A stretch of DNA of 64,000 nucleotides from Volutella citrinella (Eukaryota > Ascomycota > Sordariomycetes > Hypocreales > Nectriaceae), in NCBI GenBank assembly GCA_034401135.1, contig JAWZSP010000001.1, forward strand, positions 6,510,001-6,574,000, read 5' to 3'. The notes under the pieces are model-generated. The model had not been told where the DNA came from. It saw nothing but the letters and a program-made list of their open reading frames with translations, and ran no database searches. This document shows positions 12,160 to 24,308 of the stretch, one piece after another; positions within the stretch are counted from its first letter, which is position 1; every line of letters starts with the position of its first letter. The position numbers and the translations under genes were made by a program.

Positions 12160-12972
12160 CTTGGTGGTTTACCCAACGAGCGTAACAATAAGAATAGGGA
12201 GCCCAACGGCTGTGGGCTGGAAGAGGCGGCAATTGGATACTATGGGAATACGCATGTAGACAGGTGAGAGGATGGATGACCAAGAAGAACAACAAGAACA
12301 GCTACGAACATTTCGCAGCCTAGCAAGGAGTGGTTTGGGGAGTGGGGGAGGGGTGTGATGAACTCCGGGGCTACACCCGCTTGTGCTTTTCTGTCTCAGC
12401 CACAGGCACACCGACTCTAAAAGCCACTTCGGCAATCCAGCAAAGGCCGGTTGTCACCTAACAGCGCGCAAGCCCTCGACTTCATGACGTCATATATTAA
12501 CGACCACGTATCTACTCATCCGCCACCGTCTCAAATCAATGCAGCCGGCCACTTGCAAGCTTGCGATCTGTCTGTAAAATCTCCACTCGGGCTCAGCTGG
12601 AGTATCTCAGCCACCCTATGCCGTGTCTCCCGCAACATCCGTGCCGTACCCCCACGCCGCCTGGATCGGGCCGGATGGGACAAATCTACCCCCCAAACAA
12701 CTGCAGTCCCCCGTAAATCGACTATTGTGTAGACTAATCTGTGGACCGGAATCATGGCTTAGATTGTTAATCCTACTCGGCTCAACGCATGTTCCGAAGT
12801 GCGCGCCCGACTGAGGAGCTTCTCTGTGGCCTCAATTTCCGGGTGACGACGCTGCTCGTAAGCATTAATGTAGTATTCGATCAGATATTACCCGGGAAAT
12901 AGCCACAAGATACTGGTATCTGAAGCTACTGGTCGTGCATTGTCAGAGTAGCAGCTAATCTAACCAGCGCAA
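12160..12972. promoter_or_regulatory. Intergenic region upstream of cyclase/synthase
   Basis: About 810 bp holding the cyclase/synthase promoter and the 3' end of the sugar transporter. A TATA-like catatattaa lies at 12491-12500. Open frames on both strands (for example 12169-12435) are low in complexity and unrecognised. Confidence 0.4.
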
Positions 12973-14756
12973 TCAATAAGCCTTCTCCTTCTTGCTATCA
13001 GTTAGACCAACATCAGCTTCGTTGTCTTCCAGCTTGACACCCACAATCTCCTTGAGCCTTGGCGCTTCGGTATGGCACTCGCCGTCAATGACTTCGTCAA
13101 TCTCCTCAAGGGTCTTGCCACTGGTCTCCACCCAATAGAAAACGACATAGAGCAGCTCTAAAACATCCCATGCGCCATTGATCATGTACGTCTTCCATCC
13201 AATTGCCTCCAAAGCATACGGGAACGCAAACGTCACCATTAACCCGGTACCGTTGGTCAAGAAGGAGTAAATTCCCATGCCAGTGCTTCGGATGGAGTAG
13301 TTGAGGACTTCTGGGGCGTATAGCACGGTCAATGGCGTCCAACCAAAGCTATAGGAGCCCTGGAAGAGGAAGATCATGGCGACTGTGGCGTAAATTCCAG
13401 ACTGGTTTTCAGTTCCTCCGTACACCTTGGTGAGCCCACCCACAAGGAAGATGAAGATGGTGAGCAAGCCAGTGGAGAGCGCTGCAAGCTTTCTACGACC
13501 GAGCTTGTCTGCCAGCGAAGTACCAAGGAGGGAAAGGACCAAACACCAAGCATTTAGGATGATGTTGATCTCTAGTTGAGTTGTTGAATCCACAATACCG
13601 GCCTGGGTGAGCATGGTTCCAAAGTAGTAAGTAATGATCTGTAATTCGTCGTTAGCCTGTCTTGTATTGAAACAGCTGGTAATTTCCACGCTATTTTACG
13701 AATACACCGGGACCTCGACAGAACGCTAGATGCTTCTACTCGGAGGTAAAAGCACTTACATTGTTTCCAGAGAGCATTGCAAAGATGGCCACGGAGCTTG
13801 TCAAGTAGATCCTCTTGCGCGTAGATGCGCTGCTCGTGAACTGCTGAATGAAAGAAGATTTCTCATGGTTTGCCTCAAAAGTTAAGACATCCGCGATTTG
13901 ACGGTACTGAACTTGGACGGCAGGGTCGTCAATGCTACCGTTGGAATACGTGTAAGCAAGCGCCTGGATTGCCTCGGCGTCTCTGCCACGTGCCTGGAGC
14001 CATCGAGGGCTTTCAGGTAGAAAGAACAGCACGACGATTGAGATTACACTCCACATGCCCTGCAGGGCAGATGGTAGTCGCCAGGCCCATGTGGACTCAA
14101 TTTTTGCGGTTCCAAAGGTAACGCCAGCAGCAATGAGCCCACCAACATAGTAAAAGTCGTACTGCGATTCATTGTCAGCTCCTTCAGGAATTCAAGTTCA
14201 CTCGACGGAGGCTGACAACGTACAAAGATACTCAGTCCCCAGGTTCGCCAGTGGACGGGCAGTGTTTCGGCGATATAGATGGGCCCGGCAATAGCAGAGG
14301 AGCTTGTGCCAAACCCGAGAATGATACGAGCCACGACGAATGTGGCAATGTTTTGCGCAGCAGTTTGAATTATAACGCCGACCAAGGTGATTATCGATGC
14401 AAGAACAATGGCCTGCTTGCGTCCGATCCAATCCGGAAACTTGGCAAAGACGAGACCGGCCAGAGTGGCGCCAATCCACATTGACCCGGTGTTGAGGGCA
14501 AGGGTAGCAGTAGTCAGCTCGAAGTAATCGGTATACAAAGGCAAGATGTTGAGCCCGTTGAGCATCGAACCGTCGAATCCCTGAGTCTAATAACCCCAGT
14601 TCAGTTAGCAGTGCTTATCACCATCGGATCTTGATTGTGTCTTACCGTTGCCGACACACAAACGGAGATGACCAGCAGAATACAGTTGGCTTTCGAATTG
14701 CTGGAGACCCATGAAGGTATCTCCCAGCGCACGGGAGATTGGCTCGACGTCTGCAT
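12973..14756 (-). CDS. MFS sugar transporter (hexose/lactose permease type)
   Basis: Proton-coupled sugar uptake at the plasma membrane. Four exons (14756-14646, 14586-14224, 14161-13760, 13638-12973) give 513 residues, the usual size. Family marks in order: TTQGFDGSMLNGL (helix 1 end), FPDWIGRKQAIV (loop 2-3), ARIILGFGTSSSAIAGPIYIAETLPVHWR (helix 4-5, the equivalent of the E-x3-P-x2-R signature), FFLPESPRWLQARGR (near residue 230, PESPR motif) and LADKLGRRKLAA in the second half. The final signature is altered: VETSGKTLEEIDEVIDG instead of PETKGKTLEE. The ATG at 14756 is chosen because it fits the usual N-terminal length, although the frame stays open upstream. It lies near a Zn2Cys6 regulator and a DUF1479 oxygenase, which may respond to the same substrate. 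Confidence 0.92.
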
Positions 14757-15690
14757 TCTGGAAAGCTGGGTAGGTGTGACTTTGCTTGGTGTTTGCTTGT
14801 AGAATGGAGAGATGATTGCTGTTGAGTAGATTCCAAAAGCTAAGTAATCCAGTGGGATGCAGACGGAGTCCTTATATGTGCCACAGCGAGCCCATGGCCC
14901 TGGACGGCAGTATCCAGGCGTAAACAATGTCGGGATGATGAGCTTTGGTTGGGTTACTGTTGCAATCGCAACGACTCGCGTGGGCGGGGGCCGTATCAGT
15001 GAAGCTCCAGACCACACCGAGCCTATGTCAAATCGGGAACTAGACTAGTCTTCGACAATCGCGGCCATCTCGTCGGCCGTATCAATTCCCCCCCACCTCG
15101 CTAACTGGGCTATCCCAATCACGGAGATGAAGATATGATATGGATTGCTTCACCTTACTTGGACACCTGACCCTCACCCGTGATGGCGACCAACGGGGGC
15201 AGGAATTCAAGCGTGAATCCAAATCTGCCACTGCGTTCCATACATCTAAGGAACATGGCACGAAAGCGGATGCACTGCACAATCGGCCAGGCCGTTTGCC
15301 GATGCCTCCGCCGATACGGCGCAGCAGTCAATCTTCCCCAGACCCCAGATTTCTCCATCTGAGCGGGCCAGGATGTCTAGCACTAGTGGCGGAAGTTAGA
15401 ATGAAGATATCGCATTGATAAAAGGAACTATGTGATTGGTCTGGCGTCGGTGAGGCCCTCTGGCGCGCTCGCCCGAGCTCGGCCGGTGCGGTGTCTCTGC
15501 CTTCGGTGGGGCAGGGCAGCCGTTGCGCCCGCATGACGGCAGCCAAACACGGGGCAAACATCATCTCGTTGTATTTTAGGGGAACCATGGAAATTATTGT
15601 CTTGTAGATAGTCATTTTGTTATCTTGTCTCATTGATATCAAGTTGACATACTAACCGCCCGAATCTTCGCCTACCATCCGTCTCAACTC
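14757..15690. other. Intergenic region, no gene seen
   Basis: About 930 bp between the end of the regulator and the start of the sugar transporter, both on the minus strand; it should hold the transporter's promoter. Open frames here (for example 15140-15418) show no homology I recognise. Confidence 0.4.
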
Positions 15691-17634
15691 TCAGCATGTG
15701 GTTGGAACGGCGCCCTCTACAGTGTTCAACAAATTAGGAAGCATTTTTGTAGCTTCCTTGGCCAACATGCTGTCGGCCATGGTGGCAGTAAAGTACTCCA
15801 TCGCGGTCTGGTAGTGTGACACAAAGTCCTTTAGCTGATAGTCTTGGACGGCCTTGGTACCACGACACAGCATCGTCACCGCTACAAACACCTGGAAGAG
15901 CAGCCACCTGTTTGCCAATTAGAAAAACTGCCATTCAATCAATGGCACATGTGAATGTGAGTGCTCACCAGTGCTTTCGCAGAGTTCGTGGCTGGTCCCA
16001 CTGAGACGTTACGTTGATTACCTCGACGGCGGATCTCAGACACACTAGCAAGGCACCTTCGCACGCAACCGGGCATGTCTGCCACTCGCCGAGCAGGCAC
16101 CGATTAATTCTGATGCGATGATGGTGCAGATGCACATTTACACAGAATCTTTGCCACCTAACCCAAGGATAGGCATTGTCAAGCGCTGACATGGCGTGTG
16201 CATTCAGCTGACCCGGCACGAGGTGCGAGGGCAGCGTCGTGATGATGTCTGCCAGCTCGGCATCTGCACGCTTTACAGACTGCTCTATGGATATTTGGTT
16301 CTGCCGCAGAGAAAGTCGGAATCTATACCAGACTCTCGCAATCCGTGCCATCATGATGTGGTAGTGGACGGGTTGGGGGATTTTATCGTCTTTGTCAGGG
16401 TCGCGGGCTGGTAGAGGTACTGAGAAGTCCGTATCCTCAACCTGCGGGGGCTGACTAGGGACAGACAGCCTGACAAAGAGTTCAGGTTAGTGAGTTAATG
16501 ACTTTTGATGTCTGAAATGGGCCAAGCTTTACCAGTCACATATCACCAGAGTCCACCAGAGTCTATGCTGGCCTTCCCTTGAGAGCGGAGCGGCCTTCTC
16601 AGTGTAGTCCGTGTTCAATCCCATCCGCAGGGAGATTCGAAGGCCGCAGCTGAGCATGTGGTCGCCAACGTGCGACTCGCCCAGGTTGGTAAAGCAAATG
16701 ATGAGAATCGCGATGGACTGGACCACGCGTACATCGGTGAATCGCATGTAGTCGGCTTGATGGAGATAGTACAATGCAGCACTGTACCAGTTCCATACGA
16801 TCTCGCGATGGCTTCGTCCTATATGAGAACGGGGGTAATCAGTTACCAGCACGCCACGGGGGAAATAAGAGGGTAAAACTGACCAGCAGGCAGATGCAGC
16901 TCCACAATGTCCTCTGTCTTCATCATATGGAGAGCCGCCTCGAGACTAGTCAGCGGATTTGTCTCTCGATGTCACAAGGCAAAGGAGACAAACACATAGA
17001 ACACTAAAGTACACGGCTAGCCATGCGTCATCGGCACCATCGGGCGTAGCGCCGTTGTCTAACGCCTCTCTAAAGGCATCATGCTCTTGTTCGAACTGCG
17101 GGTATTCGAGGGCGAAGTGGACCCATGAGTTCCACTTCTTGTCAAAGTCGACGAGATAGTTACTGTCGGCCCGGCAAGGGAAGTAGACGGAGTGCTTTTG
17201 GAATGATGAATGGGGTGGGCCTGCACCTGATAGCTTGCGGAGAAGGGCTCGCTCATAGGCATCAACATGGACGGGGACGGTGGCCCTTGGAAGATACGAG
17301 GTTGCGCAGACGGTCCTAAGTGCTTGCTTAAGGAGCTCATTCTCCCGAGCAAGGGACTGATACGACGGCTGACTGGGGGCATCACCGGCACTGGAAGGGG
17401 TGTCAGCGTCTTCTATTGGTATTGGTATTGGAACCATGGGCGGGCTTACACTCTCATCTCGCCACGCACCATGACCATCTCCCTGGAGCAGGTAGCGGCT
17501 TGGCCGCGCCGGAGACAGGCGGAGCATGGGATGGCCTTATCGCACTTAATCTTACGAGCCGCACAGGACGAACAGCTCTTGGGAACGCGCTGTGTGGTAC
17601 GTAGCTTGGTCTTGAGCTGCTCTGGGCTGTTCAT
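15691..17634 (-). CDS. Zn(II)2Cys6 transcription factor
   Basis: Nuclear regulator of about 546 residues from six exons: 17634-17450, 17390-16994, 16938-16884, 16818-16533, 16469-15969 and 15907-15691. The zinc cluster is C21-x2-C-x6-C-x5-C-x2-C-x8-C49, beginning CSSCAARKIKC. A short leucine-containing stretch (SLARENELLKQAL) follows near residue 73 and may dimerise. The fungal TF middle region shows CGLRISLRMGLNTDY and QHRLWWTLVICDW near residues 280-305. The junction between exons 2 and 3 is the least certain; I chose TGT|GTTTGT with acceptor CTCGAG to keep the frame. An in-frame ATG 21 bases upstream could add MCASRRT. It is divergent from the DUF1479 gene and upstream of the sugar transporter, so both are candidate targets. 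Confidence 0.86.
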
Positions 17635-18351
17635 CGTACGTCTGGATGCACACATGATGGTTAGCCGTGCGCTTTGCCCCACAACTGGACAAGGAAAAGA
17701 GCCGTGGGATCGCAACTTACAGACTGACTGGGGCGGAAATGCTGCTTCGAATGGAGCGAGGGTTGGGAAACGTGTCTGTCTTGCGGCAAGTCGAGGCCTG
17801 CTCCCCACTGAGCGCTTTGTGACCCGGACGTTAGGCTGGTTAATGGACCGAGTAGCAAGTCGGATTGGCGGCCATCCTCGGCCGTCGTCGGCCATCTACT
17901 TAGCACGATTCTCCTCATCGTTGTGACACACGGCGCCCACTAGCAGCACATTAGCGTCTCTGCGAAGCCAGCGCAGTCTCTACCCCGCAACCAACTGACG
18001 GCTGATTGGTAATTCGATCGTGATGAACTCGGTCGAGCTCGGACGAGTCTGTACATCCGGATCTGACGGCTCGCCAATCATGTCAACCTTGCATAAAATC
18101 TGGGGAATACTAGGGATTGACTGCTTGCATTCTGAAGCATCATCAGCGGTTTTAAGATCAACGCAAGTTGCTGAGCTGACTCGACCGATCCCGGCCGAGA
18201 CTGAGGCCAGAATCACGTGCTGTAGGCTCTGGCGCACTACATTATTGCGGTTATAAGATAGTAGCGCTCTTGGACGCACACCACGCTTTGCTGGCCCAAC
18301 CTGCCCTAATACGAAGAATCAAACCCATTGACCTTCATCTCACGTTTCAAA
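17635..18351. promoter_or_regulatory. Bidirectional promoter, regulator / DUF1479 gene
   Basis: About 720 bp between divergent start codons. A TATA-like tataag lies at 18252-18257, roughly 95 bp before the DUF1479 start. The frame upstream of the regulator stays open to 17895 but the added sequence looks non-coding. Confidence 0.5.
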
Positions 18352-19757
18352 ATGCCTTCCCAGGTCAATCAGTGGCCTGCTTGGGTGGAGTATCCCGCCA
18401 AGGCAGGAGCCAAGATCCAGGACCCTGACTTCTTGGCAACCAAGAAAGCCATCATCGCCCAGTATGGAGCGCCCGCACTGAAGAAGGGCTGGATCAAGGT
18501 CTGCAATGATCTCAAGAGTGTCACCAATGAGATTGCCATCAAGAGAAGCGCCATCATCCCGGTATTCGACACTACAGAGGTGCTATCTAAAGGATTTACC
18601 GACGCCCAAAGGACCGAGGCCAAGCGCGTTGGAGCTTTCGTCTTCCGTGGCACAATTCCAGAGGCCGAGGCTTCTCATCACTACAAAGAGCTCAAAGAGT
18701 ATATTCTCGAGAATGATGCTTCAATCCCACGGTGGCCTAAGGAAAGCCCATCTATATTCAATCTCTACACTTCCCCTACCCAGAACGCACTTAGGACACA
18801 TCCCAACCAATTAAAGCTACAGCGAGTTCTAAATGAACTTTGGCATGATTCAACTGGAGAGACAGACACTTCTCCTGAACCATTAGCATACTTTGATGGT
18901 ATCAGGGACCGAGCACCGGGGCAGGTCTTTCTCGGCCTTGGTCCGCATATCGATGCCGGAAGCCTCTGCCGATGGGCTGACCCTACCTATCGAAAGGTGT
19001 ACGATAGTATCTTCTCTGGAAACCCAGAACTCCACGACCCATATGATTTGAGCGTCCGCAAGGATGCCAACCAGGAGCTGTTCAAGGGTCCCGCACATTC
19101 TACAGTTTTTCGCTCGTTCCAAGGCTGGACCGCCCTCACACCAACTTCACCGAGGGAGGGAACCATCATGCTACTGCCAAATGTGACTAGCGTTCTGGCA
19201 TACGTGTTGTTGAGACCTTTCTTCAGTCCTCCTGAAGATCCTAAAGAGGTTCTGGATGCCGAGAAGTGGACTCTGGATGAATCCACAGGATGGTTCCCAG
19301 GCACCATGAAACCGGACAGCCAGCGCTTGAGCAGGACTTCACATCCTCATCTGAGACTGGAAGAGTCTTTGGTATATGTACCTCGGATTAAGCCAGGAGA
19401 CACTGTCTGGTGGCATTCCGATGTGAGTCAGCAGCCTGAACTCAGCATCCCTCTTAATTTTGAACCGATACTGACATTTCATTCTCTGTTTGTTTGTAGA
19501 TGTGCCACGCGGTCGACACAGAGCATTTGGGAACGGGCAATGCATCCGTAGTCTATATTGCTGCTTGTCCGACGACGAGACTTAACAAGGCTTATGTGAA
19601 GAAACAGCTTGCATGCACCCTTGAGGGTCGTCCGCCTCCAGATTTCGAGATTAGCTCTGATCTAGATGAGTCCAAGCTGAGTGGATATCGCGGAATTGAC
19701 TATCTGGAGGGCGATGCGCGACGAGCGTTTGGGTTTGACATGGTGGGTGAAGTGTAA
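18352..19757 (+). CDS. DUF1479 family protein, predicted Fe(II)/2-oxoglutarate-type dioxygenase
   Basis: Members of DUF1479 (bacterial YbiU and many fungal proteins) have a cupin-like dioxygenase fold; their substrates are mostly unknown. Two exons, 18352-19422 and 19500-19757, give 442 residues, normal for the family. The presumed iron ligands are visible: the HxD pair in LGPHIDAGSLCRWAD (near residue 205) and a distal histidine in WWHSD|MCHAVDTEHLGTG, where the intron falls just after WWHSD. The N-terminal segment (WVEYPAKAGAKIQDPDFLATKK) and RVGAFVFRGTIPEAEA are also typical. The start is the ATG after the TATA-like box; the upstream in-frame codons lack another ATG. It is divergent from a Zn2Cys6 regulator. 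I cannot name the substrate. Confidence 0.88.
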
Positions 19758-20504
19758 AACGGACACAGGATGGTAGCTACATTATAAGTGAGATTCAAGA
19801 CTGATCACAGGGAACGATTCATCACTTGACATGTGACCACCACTCGACAGATCTACGATCAGTATTGGAGTTGTTTGAATCCGTATTCAATGCAACCAGC
19901 GAAGCCAACGTCTTTCACATGGTATCCCAAGTTCTTTGACAAATGAAGTGACAGCGATGTGGTTCGCGGAAGTGGGCTAAAGCTTGACTTCTCAATCCCA
20001 AGCCGAGTCTTCTATTATAAAGCTGATAATGCAGCTATAGACCACATCTCGGGAAAGTTAGAAAGGTTCGTTATGCTCTCCGAATGGCCGCCCGCATGAC
20101 TGACAAGAAGATAAGACCAGGGCGGCGAAGACACGTCGACACCAGGGGCAAATGCATTCACGATGATTGAGGTGGTAGCTATGAGCTAATTTCAATTAGC
20201 CACGCCTTTAGTTAGTGCCACAAGCGAATGGCGAGAGAATGCGGCGAGGCGTCGTCGGCCGTCGTCGCCCGACGAGTGTTGCGGGGCAGCCGATGGCCTA
20301 TCTCCCCCCAACCATGGGCACGCTGATGGCGTATCATAATTTAGGGCATGTGATACGTCGTTAAACCATGCGTTCCCTTATACAGGAGGACTTTAATATA
20401 TTGTTTACCCTCTGGTGAGTAGTAAATATATTGGTGAAAGTGTTGGTACAGCCGAGGCCCATCTATGACGGCATTCTATCAATTGACAACTGCAAACGGT
20501 AAAA
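19758..20504. other. Intergenic region, no gene seen
   Basis: About 750 bp between two plus-strand genes. TATA-like runs occur at 20393-20401 (taatatatt) and 20426-20432, within 115 bp of the glyoxalase start. No other structure seen. Confidence 0.4.
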
Positions 20505-21222
20505 ATGCCTGAGACTATGGACTCGCCATCACCCTTTCCACTAGGCCAGTATCTGGCGAATGGCGACAACACCGACCCGCCATTGCCACCTGATGACCCG
20601 ACTATCGGGTTCAAGTTCAATCACATGATGATGAGAATACGGGATCCTGCCCGCTCATTGCGCTTCTACATCAAGTTAATGGGAATGCGAACTGTTTTCA
20701 CAATCAACACCGGCCCATTTACGATTTACTACTTAGGATACCCCCAGACCGAGGCTCACCGCGCTGACCTGAAGGCGTTCGGGGAGGATACTGTCCCTAA
20801 GCTTGCACATACACTGGGGTTGTTGGAGCTATACCACATTCACGGCACCGAAAAGGGCTCGGAAGGGGCCATCTCTACTGGCAATGAACCTCCAAACTTA
20901 GGCTTTGGGCATCTAGGGTTTTCGGTCCCAGATGTGCCTGCAGCACTAGATCATCTTACCAGCAACGGCGTAGAGGTGTTAAAACCGCTCGACGCCGCCG
21001 AAAGAGGAGATGTACCTTTGAGCGAATGGGAGGCAGAACGTGGCCTGGGAATAGGGGAGCTGCACCCTACTTACAAGGCCGTCTTTGAGCAGATTGCCTT
21101 TGTCAAGGACCCAGTACATTTCCTATGAGACGATTACAGGGAATTACTGGCTAACGAGTCGCTTTTAGGACGGTTACATTGTCGAATTGGTGCCCCAGAA
21201 GATGAATGCGCTTGGGCCGTAA
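20505..21222 (+). CDS. Glyoxalase I-like protein (lactoylglutathione lyase family)
   Basis: The family isomerises the methylglyoxal-glutathione hemithioacetal to S-lactoylglutathione. Exons 20505-21113 and 21169-21222 give 220 residues, a single glyoxalase module rather than the double module of yeast Glo1. The four expected metal ligands can be placed: His in FKFNHMMMRI (near 45), Glu in GLLELYHIHGTE, His in FGHLGFSVPDV, and Glu in GYIVELVP, the last supplied by the small second exon. The core also reads DPARSLRFYIKLMGMRT, as in true glyoxalase I. The typical ELTHNWGTE is changed to ELYHIHGTE, and residues 180-195 carry an extra acidic loop (SEWEAERGLG), so substrate preference may differ. 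The gene is convergent with the regulator downstream, with only 16 bp between their ends. Confidence 0.9.
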
Positions 21223-21238
21223 TAGGGGGATCGCTCTT

Positions 21239-23834
21239 CTATATATCTATCCAAGGCTCTTCCCCGTTGAGGATATACTGGTCGAAAAGCTCTGAGCTTG
21301 GAAACCCGTTACTCCCAAGGTCAAGATCTGTAAACATATTTAGCTGCATCCCTAGCATCGGTGAATTGACCAGCCATTGACTATTCATTTGATCGCTGGG
21401 ATCCATCATTAGAGCGTCAACTCTGTTGGTCCCGGGCATCGACGCCAGGACAGCACCAGCCCACATGACCGGATCGTCACTGGTATTACCATACTCGACG
21501 TTCGCTGCACGATTCTGGAAAACGGCTTGGTTATCAATAGTTGCCGGGTTGGGCGCCGTTTCCTCCTCAGTTTCACGGTCTGCCCTGTGTGCATTCTCCA
21601 GTAGATGTTTCTGGTAGTCTTGCAGCCAAGCTTGGCCGTGGGCTGAAGCTGTGACCTCGGACGAGTCATTGCCCTTGCTCTCTTGAGGCTCGTCTGGGTC
21701 AGTGCCGCCGAGTGGGTTGAACAACACAAATGGCGGCTCCTCGACGTGCTCATAGCGGCTGTAGTATGTCCCAAACGCCTCGTTGCGGGTTTCCGGTTCG
21801 CGCCTTGTGGGTGTCCTGACGTCGCAGATGCGAGTTGCCACATTAAGCTGAGGAGAACGTGGCGTCAGCAGTCTAGTCAAAGCTCATTCAATGCCCTCGT
21901 TCATAGCCACACGGCATGAACTACAGTGGACGGGAATGTGGCGATGCTTACCCATTCCGAAGCGGAAGCATAGAATCTGCTGACCCATCCAAGAATTGTG
22001 AGTGAAAACTTGAGACAATCAAGAAGGACAGGGTCTTTAAATTTCTGTCCCCGATGAATCTGGTTGGCCAACACCACAGCGCTCTGCAGGCATGAATATC
22101 CGATCCACACAGCGTTCTCGGACGTGTCAGTAAGGAGGAACATAGGCGACGACCTAGGGGCGGTAACTCACCTGGAAGAACTGCTTGTCCTCGACAAGAC
22201 CTCTACAGATGTTGCAGATGGCCAGAGCGCTAGACTGACAGCGGATGATCCGTTCATCCAAGAAAAGGCGCGGAGCCCCTGGGAAGTCGATTTCCTGTCC
22301 GGAGCTACCCGCCGCTGTGCTCATGTCGACGTCAGCGGGTATTGGCAGAAACTGACGGTCCAATGCAATGACGCAGGTATGCCACACGAGCGAGTTGATG
22401 GCGCTCTCTGGGCTCTTCAGCGTCGACAAACCTGAAGGATGTGTCGGGCTTGTCCGCGGCTGATTGAAGCCATGGATGCGGATGATTTCCAGCTCGCGCT
22501 GCAGCCTTCGAAAGGTAGAGCTTGCATGCCATGGTGTGGGCTCATGTTCGGGGAATGGTTGCGAGCACAGCCGCTCAATGCGATAAAGGACGTGTACCAA
22601 GTCAAGGAACACGGTAGACTCGCTGTCCTGAAGTGGTTCGTCTTGAAGAACACCACTTTTCAACGCGGAAGGCAGTGTTGCATGGGCTGGTTCCAGGTTT
22701 GTATGGCCCAGGCAAAGTGACATTTCGGTAATGGCAAGATACTGATTCACATGATGGAGTAGCTCGCGGTCCTCTGGGCTTGTGCTGGCTCTTCCTCTTG
22801 CCAACTGGACTAGGCTTCGTGCAATGGCTAGAAATTGTCAACATTATCTGCAAGTTGAAGCAGAGTTATGAATCAACTGCAGCTTACCAATATCAACCCA
22901 GGCTCGTTCCCCGTCACCCTTGCTGACACTATACTCTATCAAGACGGAGTACGCTTGAATATGGCTTATTAGCCGCCCTGAATGAAGCGCACCGAGGTGA
23001 GCTCTTGCTTGTAGTTCGAATTGTTCGTCAAGCGAGGGCTGTGACGAGTCTGTTGCTAATTTGTGAACAGAGAATCGGATGCTGCAGGCACACATGGCCA
23101 ACACCAAAGCTTTGGAGCAGAGATGGGCATCCCCAAGCTCGCTGAATTGGGCACGAGGTATCAACGCACGAAGGAGAAAAGTGGTCCGATTGAAGAAGAG
23201 CTCGACGAGGTGGAGGATTAGGTCGACATTCAGCGCCTTCGGTGTGCAACTGCTTGACCCCGTCAGTGTTGCATCACATGGGTTGAGCCACAGAACGTAG
23301 ACTTACCTGGAGTCAGAGGGGAGCTTGGACGAAAGGACTTGAGAGAGATTATGCCGCCAACTGGATGGCGGTGGTGACGATATATCGTCGTCGTCAGAGC
23401 TGGAACTGTCTATGGGGTGTTCTTCTGCCGTCTCTGGGGGGGTCAAGGGAGGGAGGGTAGCAGCACCGATCGAGTCAACTGGCGGGATGGGTTCAGTGTG
23501 CCCCGAGTCCGATTGCGACCCTGCCGTTGTCCCAAGCGCCGGTGCGAGCCTCCCGCTCTCTGTGGTAGACTTGGTGAAGGCGCGAGGCCGGGGCCCTCGT
23601 CTTTGGCGATTCTTCTCGTCGAATGTGCATATTCGGTTGGTCTTGATACACAAGCTACACGGCAACGTGCCGCTGCACTTTGCCTGAGTGATTGCATGTC
23701 AATCATGTCGATGGAGATGGAGCTAGATACCACTGGCTGATTGCACGTACTCTTTTGTTGCGGCAAGACTCGCATGCCAAAGTGACCTTTCTCCGATAAC
23801 TTCCACAAACAGCCGCCGTGTTTACATCTGGCAT
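21239..23834 (-). CDS. Zn(II)2Cys6 transcription factor
   Basis: Regulator of about 750 residues from six exons: 23834-23751, 23683-23307, 23249-22888, 22827-22172, 22116-21952 and 21847-21239. The first intron splits the zinc cluster, and joining gives C21-x2-C-x6-C-x5-C-x2-C-x6-C47 (start CESCRNKRAKC). An acidic and proline-rich linker follows (SSSSDDDDISSPPPSS, near 105). The fungal TF middle region runs from about residue 155 (LILHLVELFFNRTTFLLRAL) through ITEMSLCLGHTNL to the QNAVWIGYSCLQSAVVLANQ helix. The fifth exon's acceptor is inferred from this last match. The C-terminus is rich in acidic and Asn/Gln residues, as activation domains often are. It is divergent, 474 bp, from the amine oxidase gene and is the obvious candidate to control it. 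Confidence 0.87.
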
Positions 23835-24308
23835 CGTGTGTTGGTTGCTCCAAAGTGCGCGGGTTGAGTGATAGGCTGACGCAGGACAGGAGCGGCTGAG
23901 GCGGACAGAGGGACGGAGGCGAGAACCGCTCCGGAGGTCCTTGCACCTCGCAGCTGCGGAGGCGGATGGCAGGCCGGCCCACTTGGCGATGCCCCCCGGT
24001 CCAGTCCTGTGTTTTTCCGGCTGCCACACCAAGCCCCAGAATGTGAATGTCGCTGATTGGTCTTATTTTGACGTTAGCTTCTTGGGTAATGAGTGGAGCC
24101 CGGGATTGATTGATGGCAGGGGTTGGAGTCTGCCAGAACTATCAGGTGGTAATAGAGGCGATCATGAATAATATACAGAGCCGGCCCGGAGGGAGGAGCC
24201 ATACGACTCACCTTGATCGCCAAGCCTCTACTCTATTCTTCTAGCAGGCCGAGAAACAGATACTGCCTCAAGCTGTCCACCATCATAAGCACCGGCCAAC
24301 ATCCCACC
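23835..24308. promoter_or_regulatory. Bidirectional promoter, regulator / amine oxidase
   Basis: Only 474 bp separate the two start codons. An AT-rich aataatatacag lies at 24167-24178, about 130 bp before the amine oxidase ATG. CGG and CCG triplets are frequent (for example 23949-23990), but I could not single out a regulator site. Confidence 0.5.
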
